DNA from: Phycisphaerales bacterium | GTDB taxonomy: Bacteria; Planctomycetota; Phycisphaerae; Phycisphaerales; UBA1924 | Assembly (NCBI GenBank): GCA_007693785.1 | Contig: RECY01000021.1 | Location: 62,001 to 126,000, forward strand | Reading direction: 5' to 3' | Length of the DNA: 64,000 nt | Part shown: piece by piece, positions 8,915-17,614 of the stretch | Layout of the letters: every line of letters starts with the position of its first letter | Numbering within the stretch: the stretch's first letter is position 1 | Translations under genes and position numbers: made by a program | Notes under the pieces: model-generated | The model's database searches: none | The model's input: the letters and a program-made list of their open reading frames with translations, nothing else | Told to the model about the DNA's origin: nothing

Positions 8915-9067
8915 CGTCTCGTCCGCTCCCCCCGGGGCAGGCGAGCCCCTGTCTGTGTCGCCGAATCGGGCGTGGACGCTATCGTAGACCGCCCGATTTC
9001 GCGGGTGCCGGGGCGTGATCGCTGCCGATCGGGGCCCGTTTCGTGCGCACCACGCAGGAGCCGACCG

Positions 9068-9667
9068 ATGCCCGACGCCCCCAGCCCCGAGAACATCGTC
9101 TGGCACGAGGGCCTGGTCACGCGTCAGACGCGCCTCGAGAAGCTCGGCGCCCGCGGGTGCACGCTCTGGTTCACCGGGCTGAGCGGGAGCGGGAAGTCCA
9201 CCATCGCCAGCGCCCTGGAGGCGGAACTGGTGAACCGGGGCGTCTTCGCCTACCGCCTCGACGGCGACAACGTCCGCCACGGGCTGAACGCCGGGCTCGG
9301 CTTCGGGCCCGAGGACCGCGCGGAGAACATCCGCCGGATCGCGGAGGTCGCCAAGCTGTTCAACGACGCGGGCGCGGTCGCGATCACGAGCTTCATCAGC
9401 CCCTACCGAGCCGACCGGGCCCGGGCCCGGGCCCTGCACGAGGCGGCCGGGCTGCCCTTTGTGGAAGTTTTCGTGGACACCCCGCTGGAGGTCTGCGAGG
9501 CCCGCGACCCCAAGGGGCTTTATAAAAAAGCCCGCGCAGGAGAGATCACGGGATTCACAGGAATCGACGACCCGTACGAGCCGCCGGAGCGGGCGGAGAT
9601 CGTGCTGAAGACGGCCGAGATGACGGTGGCGGAGGCGGTCGCGTGCTGTGTTGGCGAGATCTTGTAA
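9068..9667 (+). CDS. cysC: Adenylyl-sulfate kinase (APS kinase)
   Basis: A 199-residue kinase that phosphorylates adenosine 5'-phosphosulfate to PAPS, the donor for sulfate reduction and for sulfotransferases. The P-loop is GLSGSGKST (37-45), followed by [12 protein letters not shown], the APS-contact motif [23 protein letters not shown] and the lid region [14 protein letters not shown]. The length is normal for stand-alone CysC. It is divergent from cysDN. No PAPS or sulfite reductase gene lies nearby, so PAPS may serve either assimilation or sulfation of cell-surface glycans. It ends shortly before a strong intrinsic terminator. Confidence 0.96.
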   Translation: MPDAPSPENIVWHEGLVTRQTRLEKLGARGCTLWFTGLSGSGKSTIASALEAELVNRGVFAYRLDGDNVRHGLNAGLGFGPEDRAENIRRIAEVAKLFNDAGAVAITSFISPYRADRARARALHEAAGLPFVEVFVDTPLEVCEARDPKGLYKKARAGEITGFTGIDDPYEPPERAEIVLKTAEMTVAEAVACCVGEIL

Positions 9668-9764
9668 CGCGCCCTCCCGTGCCTCGGCCCGACCCTGTCG
9701 GCTCCGTCTGTTGGCGTCCATCAGCCGGCGCCGGGATGCGAACGCCACCGAACGTATGGAACGA

Positions 9765-9802
9765 CCAACGCCCGCGCCGTGTGGCGCGGGCGTTGGTTTT
9801 TT
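9765..9802 (+). terminator. Intrinsic terminator of cysC
   Basis: A perfect 14-bp GC-rich stem, CCAACGCCCGCGCC with loop GTGT and its complement, followed directly by six T residues. It lies about 100 nt past the cysC stop on the same strand. Confidence 0.92.
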
Positions 9803-10140
9803 CGGCGCGGGGTGGTTCCCGGGAAGGCGAGTGGTATGGGCCCCGTGCCGTTGGGTGGGCGGGATGGTGGGGCGGCCTCGCCCCGCGGGTGGCGAATCTC
9901 CGGCGGCCGCTCGCGCGACCGCCCGGAGGTGGTTTCTTCCCGCGTTCCCTCCTTGGTTACGCGGGCCGAAAAAGGTGGGCCGTCCTTGGCCCATCGAACA
10001 TCAGGAGGCTTCCTGCTCCACTCGTCCGAAGCGTCGGCGACGACCGTCCTTGGCCCGCCGACTCTCGATCTGACGCCCGTCGTGGGCGTGGTGTCCTGCC
10101 GCCGAGCGCCCCGCCGGCGCCCGTCCCGCGTGTCCGCGGC
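9803..10140. other. Gene-free region between cysC terminator and mraZ
   Basis: About 340 bp of G-rich sequence with no convincing reading frame. A weak hairpin GGGCCGTCCTTGGCCC lies near 9976. Otherwise I see nothing. The two flanking genes converge here. Confidence 0.5.
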
Positions 10141-10629
10141 TCAGCGCTCGCGCGCCTGGTTCGACTCCCGCTTGGCGACCAGCTCCGGCAGCGACCGGAA
10201 CTTCCGCTCGATTTCCCCGGCCCACGTCGCCCGGTCCCGAACCTCGAGACGATTCCGCACCCCGACCACGACCACCTCGCTCGGCAACCCGACCATCCGG
10301 ACCTGGGCCTTGGGCAGCACGACCCGCCCCGCCTTGTCCGGCTCCACGTGCTCCGCGAGCCCGTACAGCGTCTCCTCCAGCTCCGCCTCGTCCGAACCCG
10401 GGGTCAGGCTCTCCGACGTGCTCGACGCCAGACGCTCGAACGTCGCCTCCGGGTACAGACGGATCAGCCCGGTCGGCCAGGGCACCGCGACCCACCGCGG
10501 CGCGGGGCCCTCCTCCGACCCCGAACCCTCGTTCCGCACGCCGTCCCGGAGCTGTGACCGATACTTCGAAGGGATCGCCAAGCGCCCCTTCGCGTCGATC
10601 GTCAGCTCGGCATGGCCCATGAACAGCAC
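10141..10629 (-). CDS. mraZ: MraZ family transcriptional regulator, not adjacent to a dcw cluster
   Basis: A 162-residue AbrB-fold protein, slightly longer than the usual 143-152 because of a Gly/Ser/Glu-rich loop (residues 33-43). The two SpoVT/AbrB-like halves each carry the DNA-contact motif: IDAKGRLAIPSKYR (11-24) and DKAGRVVLP (98-106). The GTG at 10629 was chosen because a GGAGG at 10639-10643 is correctly spaced; the next ATG, at 10620, would be too far from it. MraZ normally heads the division and cell-wall cluster and represses it by binding TGGG repeats. Here no rsmH, ftsL, ftsI or mur gene follows, so the regulator stands alone. Its own leader keeps a two-repeat operator, which suggests autoregulation and action at a distant dcw operon. 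Confidence 0.88.
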   Translation of the reverse strand: MLFMGHAELTIDAKGRLAIPSKYRSQLRDGVRNEGSGSEEGPAPRWVAVPWPTGLIRLYPEATFERLASSTSESLTPGSDEAELEETLYGLAEHVEPDKAGRVVLPKAQVRMVGLPSEVVVVGVRNRLEVRDRATWAGEIERKFRSLPELVAKRESNQARER

Positions 10630-10661
10630 GATGGAGTTCCTCCGTTGGCATCGACTGGGAT

Positions 10662-10681
10662 TGTCCCCCACTTTGCCCCAC
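10662..10681 (-). promoter_or_regulatory. Candidate MraZ operator (GTGGGG direct repeats)
   Basis: On the minus strand the mraZ leader reads GTGGGGCAAAGTGGGG: two GTGGGG units with a 10-nt period, about 35-50 nt upstream of the start codon. MraZ is known to bind two to four TGGGN repeats separated by five bases. A reversed TCCCA follows at the next half-turn. The match in spacing and position supports autorepression. Confidence 0.72.
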
Positions 10682-10778
10682 ATTGCAACACATTGCGCCG
10701 CTTTCTGGGCAGTTTTTTGTGCTGACGCGCAAGTCGTGCGGGATCCAGCACATGCGATCGTCCGCCGTGTGCGTGATG

Positions 10779-10787
10779 TGTGGATAA
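10779..10787. promoter_or_regulatory. Single consensus DnaA box
   Basis: TGTGGATAA is the exact complement of the DnaA box TTATCCACA. It lies about 150 bp upstream of mraZ in the gene-poor region 10630-11038. Only one copy was seen and there is no AT-rich segment, so it is not an origin. It could be chance or a DnaA regulatory site. Confidence 0.35.
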
Positions 10788-11038
10788 CTCAAAATGGACC
10801 CGGGAGCGAGCCCGGAATCTGCACCCTCGGCGTCGGTGAGGCGTGACAACCGGGGTCAGAGGTGGACCGAGGTGGGGGCGTGGGGTTCGTCGGCGGTGCG
10901 GGGTTTGGTGCAGGGGATGCGTGTGTTCGCTAGTCTGGGCCGGAACTTCGGCGTGGGCCGGGGAAGAGCGACGGCCGGCGTTCGATCGGCTGCGCACCAG
11001 GGCCCCGACTCGCCGGGCCTCGATGTTCCGGGTGCCGC

Positions 11039-11530
11039 ATGGATCCGATCCAGCAACACGAGATCGCGCACGGGCTGAGCCTGCTCCCGGCCGGTTGTTT
11101 TCTGATGACCAGCGCGTTCGAAGACGAGCGTCGCGGCGTGCTCGTGCACTCGGTCCAGGCGTGCGGGACCGAGCCGCAGCTCGTCGCGGTCGCGGTGCGC
11201 AAAGGGCACGCGATCGAGCCGGTGCTCCGCGACGCCCGCGCCTTCGCCCTGCACGCGGTGGACCCGGGCGAGAAGCTGCTGATCCGCAAGTTTTCCGAGC
11301 ACCTCGTCCCGGATACTGACCTCGATACCGACCCGTTCGACGCCTTCCCGGTGGGCACGATCGCGACCGGCTCGCCTGTGCTGCGACGCCCGGGCCTGGT
11401 CTTCGACTGCGAGCTGGCGCGTCACTTTGATCTGGAGTCGGACTTCGAGATCTACGTCGGCCTCATCCGGGCCGTGCGGCTCCCGCCCAAGCCCAAGCCC
11501 ACCGCGAACGCCGACGCACAGGCCGGTTGA
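11039..11530 (+). CDS. Flavin reductase-like FMN-binding split-barrel protein
   Basis: A 163-residue protein of the flavin reductase-like domain family. After a short N-terminal helix, the sequence LPAGCFLMTSAFEDERRG then VLVHSVQACGTEPQLVAVAV and RKGHAIEPVLRDARAFALHAV follows the split-barrel FMN site pattern (T/S at the first strand end, a Q-x-C-G-x-x-P-x-L-V-x-V strand, then KG-H). Members reduce free flavin with NAD(P)H or serve as flavoenzyme partners. The substrate is unknown. The start ATG at 11039 has only a weak upstream GGG and could be slightly different. It is convergent with the glycosyltransferase at 11556, with no obvious functional partner nearby. Confidence 0.78.
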   Translation: MDPIQQHEIAHGLSLLPAGCFLMTSAFEDERRGVLVHSVQACGTEPQLVAVAVRKGHAIEPVLRDARAFALHAVDPGEKLLIRKFSEHLVPDTDLDTDPFDAFPVGTIATGSPVLRRPGLVFDCELARHFDLESDFEIYVGLIRAVRLPPKPKPTANADAQAG

Positions 11531-11555
11531 ACGCCCGGCAAGGCGTGCCCGCCGA

Positions 11556-12794
11556 TCAGGCCCCGCCGAGCGCACCGGCCAGGATCGTGCGCATCTGCTG
11601 GTCGAAGGCCTCGGGCGTGAACCGCTCGGCGTGGCGCCGGCAGGCGGACGGATCGCACCCCGCCGCCCGCGCACCCGCGAGGGCAATCGCCTCGGGAGCC
11701 GTCGCGTCCGGCGTGTCATCAAAGAACGCCCCGGTCTCGTGCTCGATCACCGAATCGAGCGCCCCGCCCTTGCGCCGGGCGACGACGGGGCACCCGCAGG
11801 CCTGGGCCTCGACGGCCGCGATGCCGAAGTCCTCCACCTGCGGGAACAGGTAGGCCTCGGCCTTGCGGAACAGCTCGCGCAGCGCCAGGTCGCCCACCTT
11901 GCCGAGAAACGCCACGCCCTCGCACCCCGCGTAACGCTTCCGCAGCGCGGGGAGCTCGGAGCCTTGCCCGAAAACACGGACTGGCTTGCCGGCGCGCAGG
12001 GCGGCCTCGATCGCAAGACCTGTCTTCTTATACGGCTCCAGCGCCCCGCCCACGAGCCAGAACCCATCGCGAGGCGCGCCGGGGTCCGGGGTGAAGAACG
12101 ACGTCCGCGCCGGCGGGTGGACGACGTCGCTCTCACGCCCGTACTCGCGCCGGATCTCGCCCGCGATGTACCGCGAATTGGCGACAAAACGGGTGACGCG
12201 GCGCGAGCCGCGCCGGTCGAGCGGACGCAGCAGCCCCCCGGCGAGCGTGAGGGCGAGACGCATCGCGGGGTTGGTCGCGTAGTCGTCCTTTCGCGAGCCG
12301 ATGTAGCGCATCGGGGCGTGGCAATAGCACACGTGCGGCACGCCCGCGGGCGCGCGCACGTTCTTGACCCACGCGCTGCTCGAGGAGACAACCAAGTCCA
12401 GCGGCTCGCGCGCGTGCGCGAGCGCGAGCCGTCGGCTCAGGTCAGCGCACGCGCCGGGATAAAGCGGGAGCAAGGGCTTGCGCAGTCGTCCGCTCGCGAG
12501 GGGCAGTCGCCCGAGCGTGCTCACGACGTGAGGGTGGGCGTCGACGATCGGCGCGCGGGGCGTCCCGTCGTCGAACGCGCCCATGCCCCGCCCGTCGTCG
12601 AACATGGTGTAGACGCCGACGAGCTCGCCCGCGAGGTGCTCGGGCGCGGCGCAGACGTGGGCGAGGCGTTCGAGCACGGCCTCCCCGCCTCGGTGCCCGC
12701 AGAGCCAGTCGTGGACCAGCGCGATCCGCGGGCGGGCGGGCCCCGGGTGCCCGTGGTTCGCGGCTTCGGTGGCGGGGCGGTCGGGGTCTACCAT
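11556..12794 (-). CDS. Glycosyltransferase family 4
   Basis: A 412-residue GT-B glycosyltransferase. The N-terminal domain begins RIALVHDWLCGHRGGEAVLE, where the D-W-L/G-G-x-E pattern is typical of mannosyl- and galactosyl-transferases of capsule and LPS pathways, and has CYCHAPMRYI. The C-terminal domain has FWLVGGALEPYKKTGLAIEA, a nucleotide-sugar contact strand, and FPQVEDFGIAAVEAQACGCPVV with the E-x7-E type motif. It is probably cytoplasmic and membrane-associated. It starts with ATG at 12794, nearly back to back with the divergent amidohydrolase, so the two share a promoter region. The acceptor is unknown. Confidence 0.87.
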   Translation of the reverse strand: MVDPDRPATEAANHGHPGPARPRIALVHDWLCGHRGGEAVLERLAHVCAAPEHLAGELVGVYTMFDDGRGMGAFDDGTPRAPIVDAHPHVVSTLGRLPLASGRLRKPLLPLYPGACADLSRRLALAHAREPLDLVVSSSSAWVKNVRAPAGVPHVCYCHAPMRYIGSRKDDYATNPAMRLALTLAGGLLRPLDRRGSRRVTRFVANSRYIAGEIRREYGRESDVVHPPARTSFFTPDPGAPRDGFWLVGGALEPYKKTGLAIEAALRAGKPVRVFGQGSELPALRKRYAGCEGVAFLGKVGDLALRELFRKAEAYLFPQVEDFGIAAVEAQACGCPVVARRKGGALDSVIEHETGAFFDDTPDATAPEAIALAGARAAGCDPSACRRHAERFTPEAFDQQMRTILAGALGGA

Positions 12795-12865
12795 CGGTGC
12801 CGTGCTCGGAGGCGTGGCGCATCGGGATTGGCGCCGTGGGATCGCGACGGAAAGGGTGGTCGGAC

Positions 12866-13981
12866 GTGCCCGAGGATAGTCGACGCTGGGCGGAGAATCG
12901 GCTGGGTCTGGATTATCGCGCCGAGGCGTCGCGTTTCGCGACGATCCCGGGGGGGATCATCGACGCCCACACGCACGTGAACGGCGGGGAGGCGGCGAAG
13001 GTCTGGCTGGAGGCCGCGAGCCTCTACGGCGTGGTCCGGACCTACACGCAGACGCGTTGGGATGAAGCCGCGAGCGTGCGCGAGGCGCTCGGCGACCGCG
13101 CCCGCTTCATCGCGATCCCGGACTACCACCTCCCGGACCGCGCGCACGCGATGGGCGAGGCGTTCCTGGCTCGGATCCCGCAGTGGGCGGAGGTCTACGG
13201 GGCGCGGATGGTCAAGTTCTGGGTCGCCCCGCGTCTGCGCGAGTTCTTGCGGGGCTCGGGGCACGAGGGCCTGGCGCTGCTGGATTCGCCGGTGCGTCGG
13301 CAGCAGGCGGACGCCGCGACCGAGTGCGGGATGATGCTCATGGCCCACGTCGCGGACCCGGACACGTGGTTCCGGGGCAAGTACACCGACGGGTCGTTCT
13401 TCGGGAGTAAGCGGGACCAGTACACGCCGCTGCAGCGGATGCTGGAGTCGTACACCCAGCCTTGGATGCTGGCGCACATGGGCGGGTGGCCGGAGGACTT
13501 GGACTTTCTGGACACGCTGCTGGAGCGGTACCCGCACGCGCACCTGGACACGTCGGCGACGAAGTGGATGGTGCGGGAGCTGAGCCGGCACGAGTCCGGG
13601 CGTGTGCGCACGTTCTTTGATCGTTGGCGCGGGCGTGTGTTCTTCGGGACCGACGTGGTGACGAGCGACGACCACCTGGTGCCGACGAGCTCGGCCGATC
13701 CGTCGATGAAGTCCGAGCAGGCGAGCAGCGCGGGCGAGGCGTTCGAGCTGTACGCCTCGCGGTACTGGGCGATGCGGACGCTGCTGGAGGGCTCGGGCGA
13801 GCGGGAGAGCCCGATCGCGGACACGGACCTGATGATGCTCGAGCCCGACCGGTACGACGCGATGAGCGCCCCGATGCTGCGCGGGCACGGGCTGAGCGAG
13901 CCGACCTTGCGATCGCTCTACCGCGACGCGCCGGCGGGCGTGCTCGACGCGTGGTACGACGGGACGTCCCGCGCCGGGTGA
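12866..13981 (+). CDS. Amidohydrolase-family (TIM-barrel) metal-dependent hydrolase
   Basis: A 371-residue protein of the amidohydrolase 2 type. Metal-site signs are IDAHTHVNG (H-x-H at the first barrel strand), LMAHVADPDTW, MLAHMGGWPEDLDFLDTLLER (the third His, followed by the helix typical of this family) and FFGTDVVTSDD (the terminal Asp). These proteins hydrolyse or decarboxylate small cyclic substrates; the specific substrate is not evident. The GTG at 12866 was chosen, with AAAGGG upstream. An ATG at 12797 would add 23 residues that overlap the presumed promoter of the divergent glycosyltransferase. No pathway partner is adjacent. Confidence 0.8.
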   Translation: MPEDSRRWAENRLGLDYRAEASRFATIPGGIIDAHTHVNGGEAAKVWLEAASLYGVVRTYTQTRWDEAASVREALGDRARFIAIPDYHLPDRAHAMGEAFLARIPQWAEVYGARMVKFWVAPRLREFLRGSGHEGLALLDSPVRRQQADAATECGMMLMAHVADPDTWFRGKYTDGSFFGSKRDQYTPLQRMLESYTQPWMLAHMGGWPEDLDFLDTLLERYPHAHLDTSATKWMVRELSRHESGRVRTFFDRWRGRVFFGTDVVTSDDHLVPTSSADPSMKSEQASSAGEAFELYASRYWAMRTLLEGSGERESPIADTDLMMLEPDRYDAMSAPMLRGHGLSEPTLRSLYRDAPAGVLDAWYDGTSRAG

Positions 13982-14011
13982 GCGTCCGCCCGCTCGCGCG
14001 AGTGTGGTAGG

Positions 14012-14641
14012 TTACTCGTCCGGTTGTTCCGCCTCGTTTTCGCTGGCGCGGAGGCTCGGGAGGCGTTGCGCTTCGCGTTCGAATCTCCGGGCGATCAGGC
14101 GGGCGAGGGCGGGGTCTTCGGTCGCGCGGATGCTCGCGTCGAACGTGACGGCCCCGAGCGGGTCGGTGAACCCCGGGTCGCGGCGCATGAGCCGGAGCGA
14201 CGCGTCGCGGATCCGCGCGTGGAAGGTGTCCGCGCTCGCGCTCAAGCGCGGGAGAACGAACCCCGCGCCCTCGTACACGCCCACCGCGCCCCGCGCGACG
14301 ATCATGTGCCGGATCGTCGCGTTGGTCGCGGCCGAGTCGATCGGCGTCCGCCCCGCGCTCGGGTGCAGGAACATGTGGATATGCACGATGTGCCCGCTCA
14401 CCAGCGAGAGGTCCGCCAGCGGGTCCAGGTCGCGACGGGAGAGGTCGGTCAGATAGATGTCGGCCGAGCGGGTGTCCCGCCGAACAACCACGGCCGTCGG
14501 GAGCGGGGGGCTCAGCACCCGCCCCGGATCGGTCACCGAACGCAGGCGCATGTCCCCGCCCGCGACGCATCCCGGCAATAGGGCCGCGAACAACGCCACG
14601 ATCCAACACACCAACAGGATTCGCGAGAGGCGGCTCGGCAT
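14012..14641 (-). CDS. Predicted lipoprotein of unknown function
   Basis: A 209-residue protein with an N-terminal export signal: a basic start MPSRLSRI, a hydrophobic core LLVCWIVALFAAL, then the lipobox LPGC, so Cys should be lipidated. The mature part contains LVSGHIVHIHMFLHPSAGRTPIDSAA and ATIRHMIVARGAVGVYEGAGF but matches no family that I recognise. His-x-His segments might bind a ligand or metal. The ATG at 14641 gives a normal signal peptide; longer in-frame extensions would bury it. Its stop lies about 30 nt from the converging amidohydrolase stop. Confidence 0.75.
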   Translation of the reverse strand: MPSRLSRILLVCWIVALFAALLPGCVAGGDMRLRSVTDPGRVLSPPLPTAVVVRRDTRSADIYLTDLSRRDLDPLADLSLVSGHIVHIHMFLHPSAGRTPIDSAATNATIRHMIVARGAVGVYEGAGFVLPRLSASADTFHARIRDASLRLMRRDPGFTDPLGAVTFDASIRATEDPALARLIARRFEREAQRLPSLRASENEAEQPDE

Positions 14642-14889
14642 CAGGGGCAAGGTTAGGAAGCCCGGGCGGGGCGGGCGGCCCGCTTTAAACGAGGGTGTTT
14701 TCCCTTGATTCAGGAAGCTTGGGTGCATGGGCCGGGCGATGCGGGCCCCTTCGGGGTGCATAGGGAACCGGTGCGGGGGTCGGGGGTTGAACCTTATTGT
14801 GAGGCGGGCCCAGGAATCGGTCCGTATCAAAGTATGTTGGTGGCACGAGCACGCCCGCAACGCGGCGTTGAGGGTTTGGAGGGATCGGC

Positions 14890-16140
14890 ATGAGCATCGA
14901 CACGGCACGGGGTTCGATGAACGGGCGGACGCGCCTCCGCGCGGGGCTGATCGTCGCCGGCGTCGGGCTGGCGATGTGTGTGGGCCTGCCGGGCGTGGCT
15001 GGGGCGCAGTCGCGGACGGCGCCAGCCGAAAGCGCGGCGTCTTCGGGCAACGTCGGCGGGACGACGCCCCGGGTGGCCGGGCGGCCCAGCATCCCGACGC
15101 GACCGCCCGTGATCGTGCGCCCCGGTCAACGTCACCAGATCGTGGGCCCGGGTTCGAAGCCGAGGCTTCTCCCCGCGATGCGCCCGGACCAGATGCGTGG
15201 CGTGCGTCCGAGGCTCCCGGGCTTCAACAGCTCGCCGGATCGCGGGACGGCGGAGCGGCTGGCCGGGGCGGCCGCGGAGCGGGACGCGATGCTCCAGCGC
15301 GGGTTGACGGTGCAGGAGGCTGAGCGACGGCGTGTGACGGGCGCGACCAGCCCGGGTTTCAACGCGGCCGACTATCGCGACGACCCGGCGGGGTTTCGTG
15401 ACGCGGTGATCCGACGTGCGACGGAGGTTTCAACCCCCGTCATTTCAACACTTGGCCCGCCACTCAGAGCGCCGCAGCGAGGGCTGACGCCCCGTCGCAG
15501 CGGTGGCGAGTGGTGGTGTGAGCCCCGCTTGCGGGCTCTGGACGGGGTGTACATGCCCGCGCAGGCGGACGACGAGTTCGTACGGGATCAGTATGAGGCG
15601 GCGATGGGCCGGGAGATGGCGTCGGCACCCCCGGAGGCCGCCCAGCCGACGCCGCGGACGCCGGTGGAGCTGGCGCACGAGGCGATGCGTGCGGGGGACA
15701 TGGAGTCGGCGGTGCGTCTACTGGAGGCGCACATGCAGGACGCGTCCGAGGACTGGGCCTCGGCTCGCCTGCTGGGCGTGGCGTTGATCGAGGCCGGTCG
15801 GGCGAGCGACGGGGCGACGCTGATGCGGTTCGCCTATGTGCAGCGTCCGGAGCTGGCAAGCGAGGCGCTGGACATGGGGCTTTGGCCGGCCGAGCGTCGC
15901 GCCGGGGTGAACCGCCGGTTCCGCGAGGTGCTGCGTGAGGCGGTGCGTCACGCGAGCCGAGCGGACTCGGCGTCGAGTTGGGTGGCGGTGACGGCGTTGC
16001 TGCAGGCGGAGGGTCGGCACCGCCCGGCCGCGGTGAATCTGGCGAAAGCGGTGGCGGCGGGGCTGGAGGAGCCGGTCGCCGAGGCGTTCCGCGAGGCGCT
16101 GGGGCTTGATGAGGACGGGTCGGCCCTGGCGAGGCGGTGA
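14890..16140 (+). CDS. Exported protein of unknown function with helical (TPR-like) C-terminal half
   Basis: A 416-residue protein with a signal-peptide-like segment (RLRAGLIVAGVGLAMCVGLPGVAGA) after a short basic N-terminus. Residues 40-180 are Pro/Arg-rich and low in complexity. The C-terminal 170 residues are alpha-helical with TPR-like spacing: PVELAHEAMRAGDMESAVRL, then LLGVALIEAGRASDGATLMR and ALLQAEGRHRPAAVNLAKAV. It probably functions in the envelope or periplasm. Residues about 184-218 coincide with a hairpin-rich DNA stretch that reads through in frame and looks inserted. The gene lies upstream of rplK, separated by about 300 bp containing repeats, so it is not part of the ribosomal operon. 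Confidence 0.7.
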   Translation: MSIDTARGSMNGRTRLRAGLIVAGVGLAMCVGLPGVAGAQSRTAPAESAASSGNVGGTTPRVAGRPSIPTRPPVIVRPGQRHQIVGPGSKPRLLPAMRPDQMRGVRPRLPGFNSSPDRGTAERLAGAAAERDAMLQRGLTVQEAERRRVTGATSPGFNAADYRDDPAGFRDAVIRRATEVSTPVISTLGPPLRAPQRGLTPRRSGGEWWCEPRLRALDGVYMPAQADDEFVRDQYEAAMGREMASAPPEAAQPTPRTPVELAHEAMRAGDMESAVRLLEAHMQDASEDWASARLLGVALIEAGRASDGATLMRFAYVQRPELASEALDMGLWPAERRAGVNRRFREVLREAVRHASRADSASSWVAVTALLQAEGRHRPAAVNLAKAVAAGLEEPVAEAFREALGLDEDGSALARR

Positions 16141-16149
16141 GCGTCCCGA

Positions 16150-16195
16150 CCCGAAAAAGCTCCGCCCGCGGCGGGCTGCGCGTTTCCGGGGCACC
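16150..16195. repeat. Family A single-hairpin repeat
   Basis: CCCGAAAAAGCTCCGCC...GGCGG...CGTTTCCGGGGCACC, 9 nt past the stop of the exported protein. It is one hairpin of the two-hairpin element and ends with the conserved GGCACC. Confidence 0.7.
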
Positions 16196-16220
16196 GGCTC
16201 CCCTCCCTCTCGCCCCTCCG

Positions 16221-16252
16221 CCCTAGTGCCTAATGCCCAATGCCTAGTGCCT
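16221..16252. repeat. Heptamer tandem repeat (CCTA[AG]TG)n
   Basis: Four near-identical 7-base units (CCTAGTG, CCTAATG, CCCAATG, CCTAGTG) in tandem. The complementary form GGCATTA-GGCACTA-GGCACTA occurs at 55114-55138. The class resembles short tandemly repeated repetitive sequences known from cyanobacteria. Confidence 0.7.
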
Positions 16253-16442
16253 CCCCGCCCCCCCTTGCCTGCGGTGGGAAGGGCGCTACGCTTCTAGGCT
16301 CGTGTCCGGGCTGCTTGTGCGGCTCGGGTTATGCGCGGGGCGACAACCCAGAACCGGTAGCACCACCGAGCCGCCCGTGATCCCGATGGCCGGGAGCGGG
16401 CGTGCCGAGCGAAAGCTCGGGGCCGGTGGGAGGTGGAGCGCG

Positions 16443-16868
16443 ATGGCCAAGAAGGAAGTTACTGCCAAGTTTAAGATCATGGCCAAGGGTGGCGCCGCCA
16501 CTCCGGCGCCGCCGCTCGGGCCCGTGCTGGGCGCGAACGGTGTCAACCCGGGCCAGTTCATCCAGCAGTTCAACGCGGCGACCGCGGACAAGGGCGGGAA
16601 GCTGGTCGGCTGCATCGTGACGGTGTACAACGACCGCTCGTTCGAGTTCGAGGTCAAGTCGAGCCCGGCGAGCGTGCTGATCAAGGACGCGGCCGGTGTG
16701 GAGAAGGGCTCCGGCGAGCCGCAGAAGATCGTGGGAAGCATCACCCGCGCTCAGGCGGAGAAGATCGCTGAGGAGAAGATGTCGGACTTGAACGCCGCCT
16801 CGATGGACGCGGCCGTGCGCATTGTCGCCGGCACCGCGCGGTCCATGGGCATCACGGTGGAGGGCTGA
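16443..16868 (+). CDS. rplK: 50S ribosomal protein L11
   Basis: A 141-residue L11, the usual length, which forms the GTPase-associated centre with 23S rRNA. The conserved segments are PAPPLGPVLGANGVNPGQFI, FEFEVKSSPASVLI and the C-terminal RNA-binding helix AASMDAAVRIVAGTARSMGI. The ATG at 16443 follows a GGAGG. It starts a compact group, rplK-rplA-rplJ-rplL. The usual upstream secE and nusG genes are not here. Confidence 0.97.
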   Translation: MAKKEVTAKFKIMAKGGAATPAPPLGPVLGANGVNPGQFIQQFNAATADKGGKLVGCIVTVYNDRSFEFEVKSSPASVLIKDAAGVEKGSGEPQKIVGSITRAQAEKIAEEKMSDLNAASMDAAVRIVAGTARSMGITVEG

Positions 16869-16873
16869 TCGCG

Positions 16874-17566
16874 ATGGCCAAGCTGAGCAAGCGTGCCCGG
16901 AGCAACGAGGCGATCCTGCCGACGGTCGCGATGGACCCGTCGCAGGCGTTCTCGCACCTGAAGAAGTTCAAGGCCCCGCGTTTCGACCAGGCGGTCGAGG
17001 TGGCGATGCACCTGGGCGTCGACGTGAAGCAGGCGGACCAGATGATCCGCGGCTCGGTGAGCCTGCCCAAGGGGATCGGCAAGGCGAAGCGTGTCATCGC
17101 GTTCTGCGCGTCGGACGTGGCGCCGAAGGCGATGGAGGCGGGCGCGATCAAGGCGGGCGGCGAGGACCTGATGGCGGAGGTCGAGGGCGGCTTCTTCGAC
17201 TTCGACGTCGCGATCGCGAGCCCGGACATGATGCGTGTGATCTCGAAGCTGGGTCGGGTGCTGGGACCGAAGGGCCTGATGCCGAGCCCGAAGAACGGGA
17301 CCGTGACGCCGAACGTGGTGGACGCGGTCGCGGAGTTCGCGGCCGGCAAGGTGGAGTACCGCACGGACAAGGGCGGGAACATCCACGCGGTGATCGGGAA
17401 GATGAGCTTCCCGGAAGCCGACCTGGAAGAGAACTTCGCGCACTTCCTGGCGACGATCGAGAAGGCGCGCCCGAGCTCCGCGAAGGGCGATTACATCAAG
17501 AAGATCACCGTCTCCGGGACCATGACCCCCGGTGTCCAGATCCGGTACCAGTCGGCGAACGCCTGA
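16874..17566 (+). CDS. rplA: 50S ribosomal protein L1
   Basis: A 230-residue L1, the protein of the mobile L1 stalk and a classical translational autoregulator of the L11 operon. The signature LGRVLGPKGLMPSPKNGTVT is intact, as are SFPEADLEENFAHFL and the C-terminal KKITVSGTMTPGVQI. The ATG is 5 nt past the rplK stop, so the two are translationally linked. Confidence 0.97.
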   Translation: MAKLSKRARSNEAILPTVAMDPSQAFSHLKKFKAPRFDQAVEVAMHLGVDVKQADQMIRGSVSLPKGIGKAKRVIAFCASDVAPKAMEAGAIKAGGEDLMAEVEGGFFDFDVAIASPDMMRVISKLGRVLGPKGLMPSPKNGTVTPNVVDAVAEFAAGKVEYRTDKGGNIHAVIGKMSFPEADLEENFAHFLATIEKARPSSAKGDYIKKITVSGTMTPGVQIRYQSANA

Positions 17567-17614
17567 CCGGCAAAGACCCGACTGGCGTCCTGAGAGACGT
17601 GAAAGGACCGAGCC

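Noticed and set aside
10779-10787. Replication origin
   Set aside because: One DnaA box only, no AT-rich unwinding region, no dnaA or dnaN nearby.
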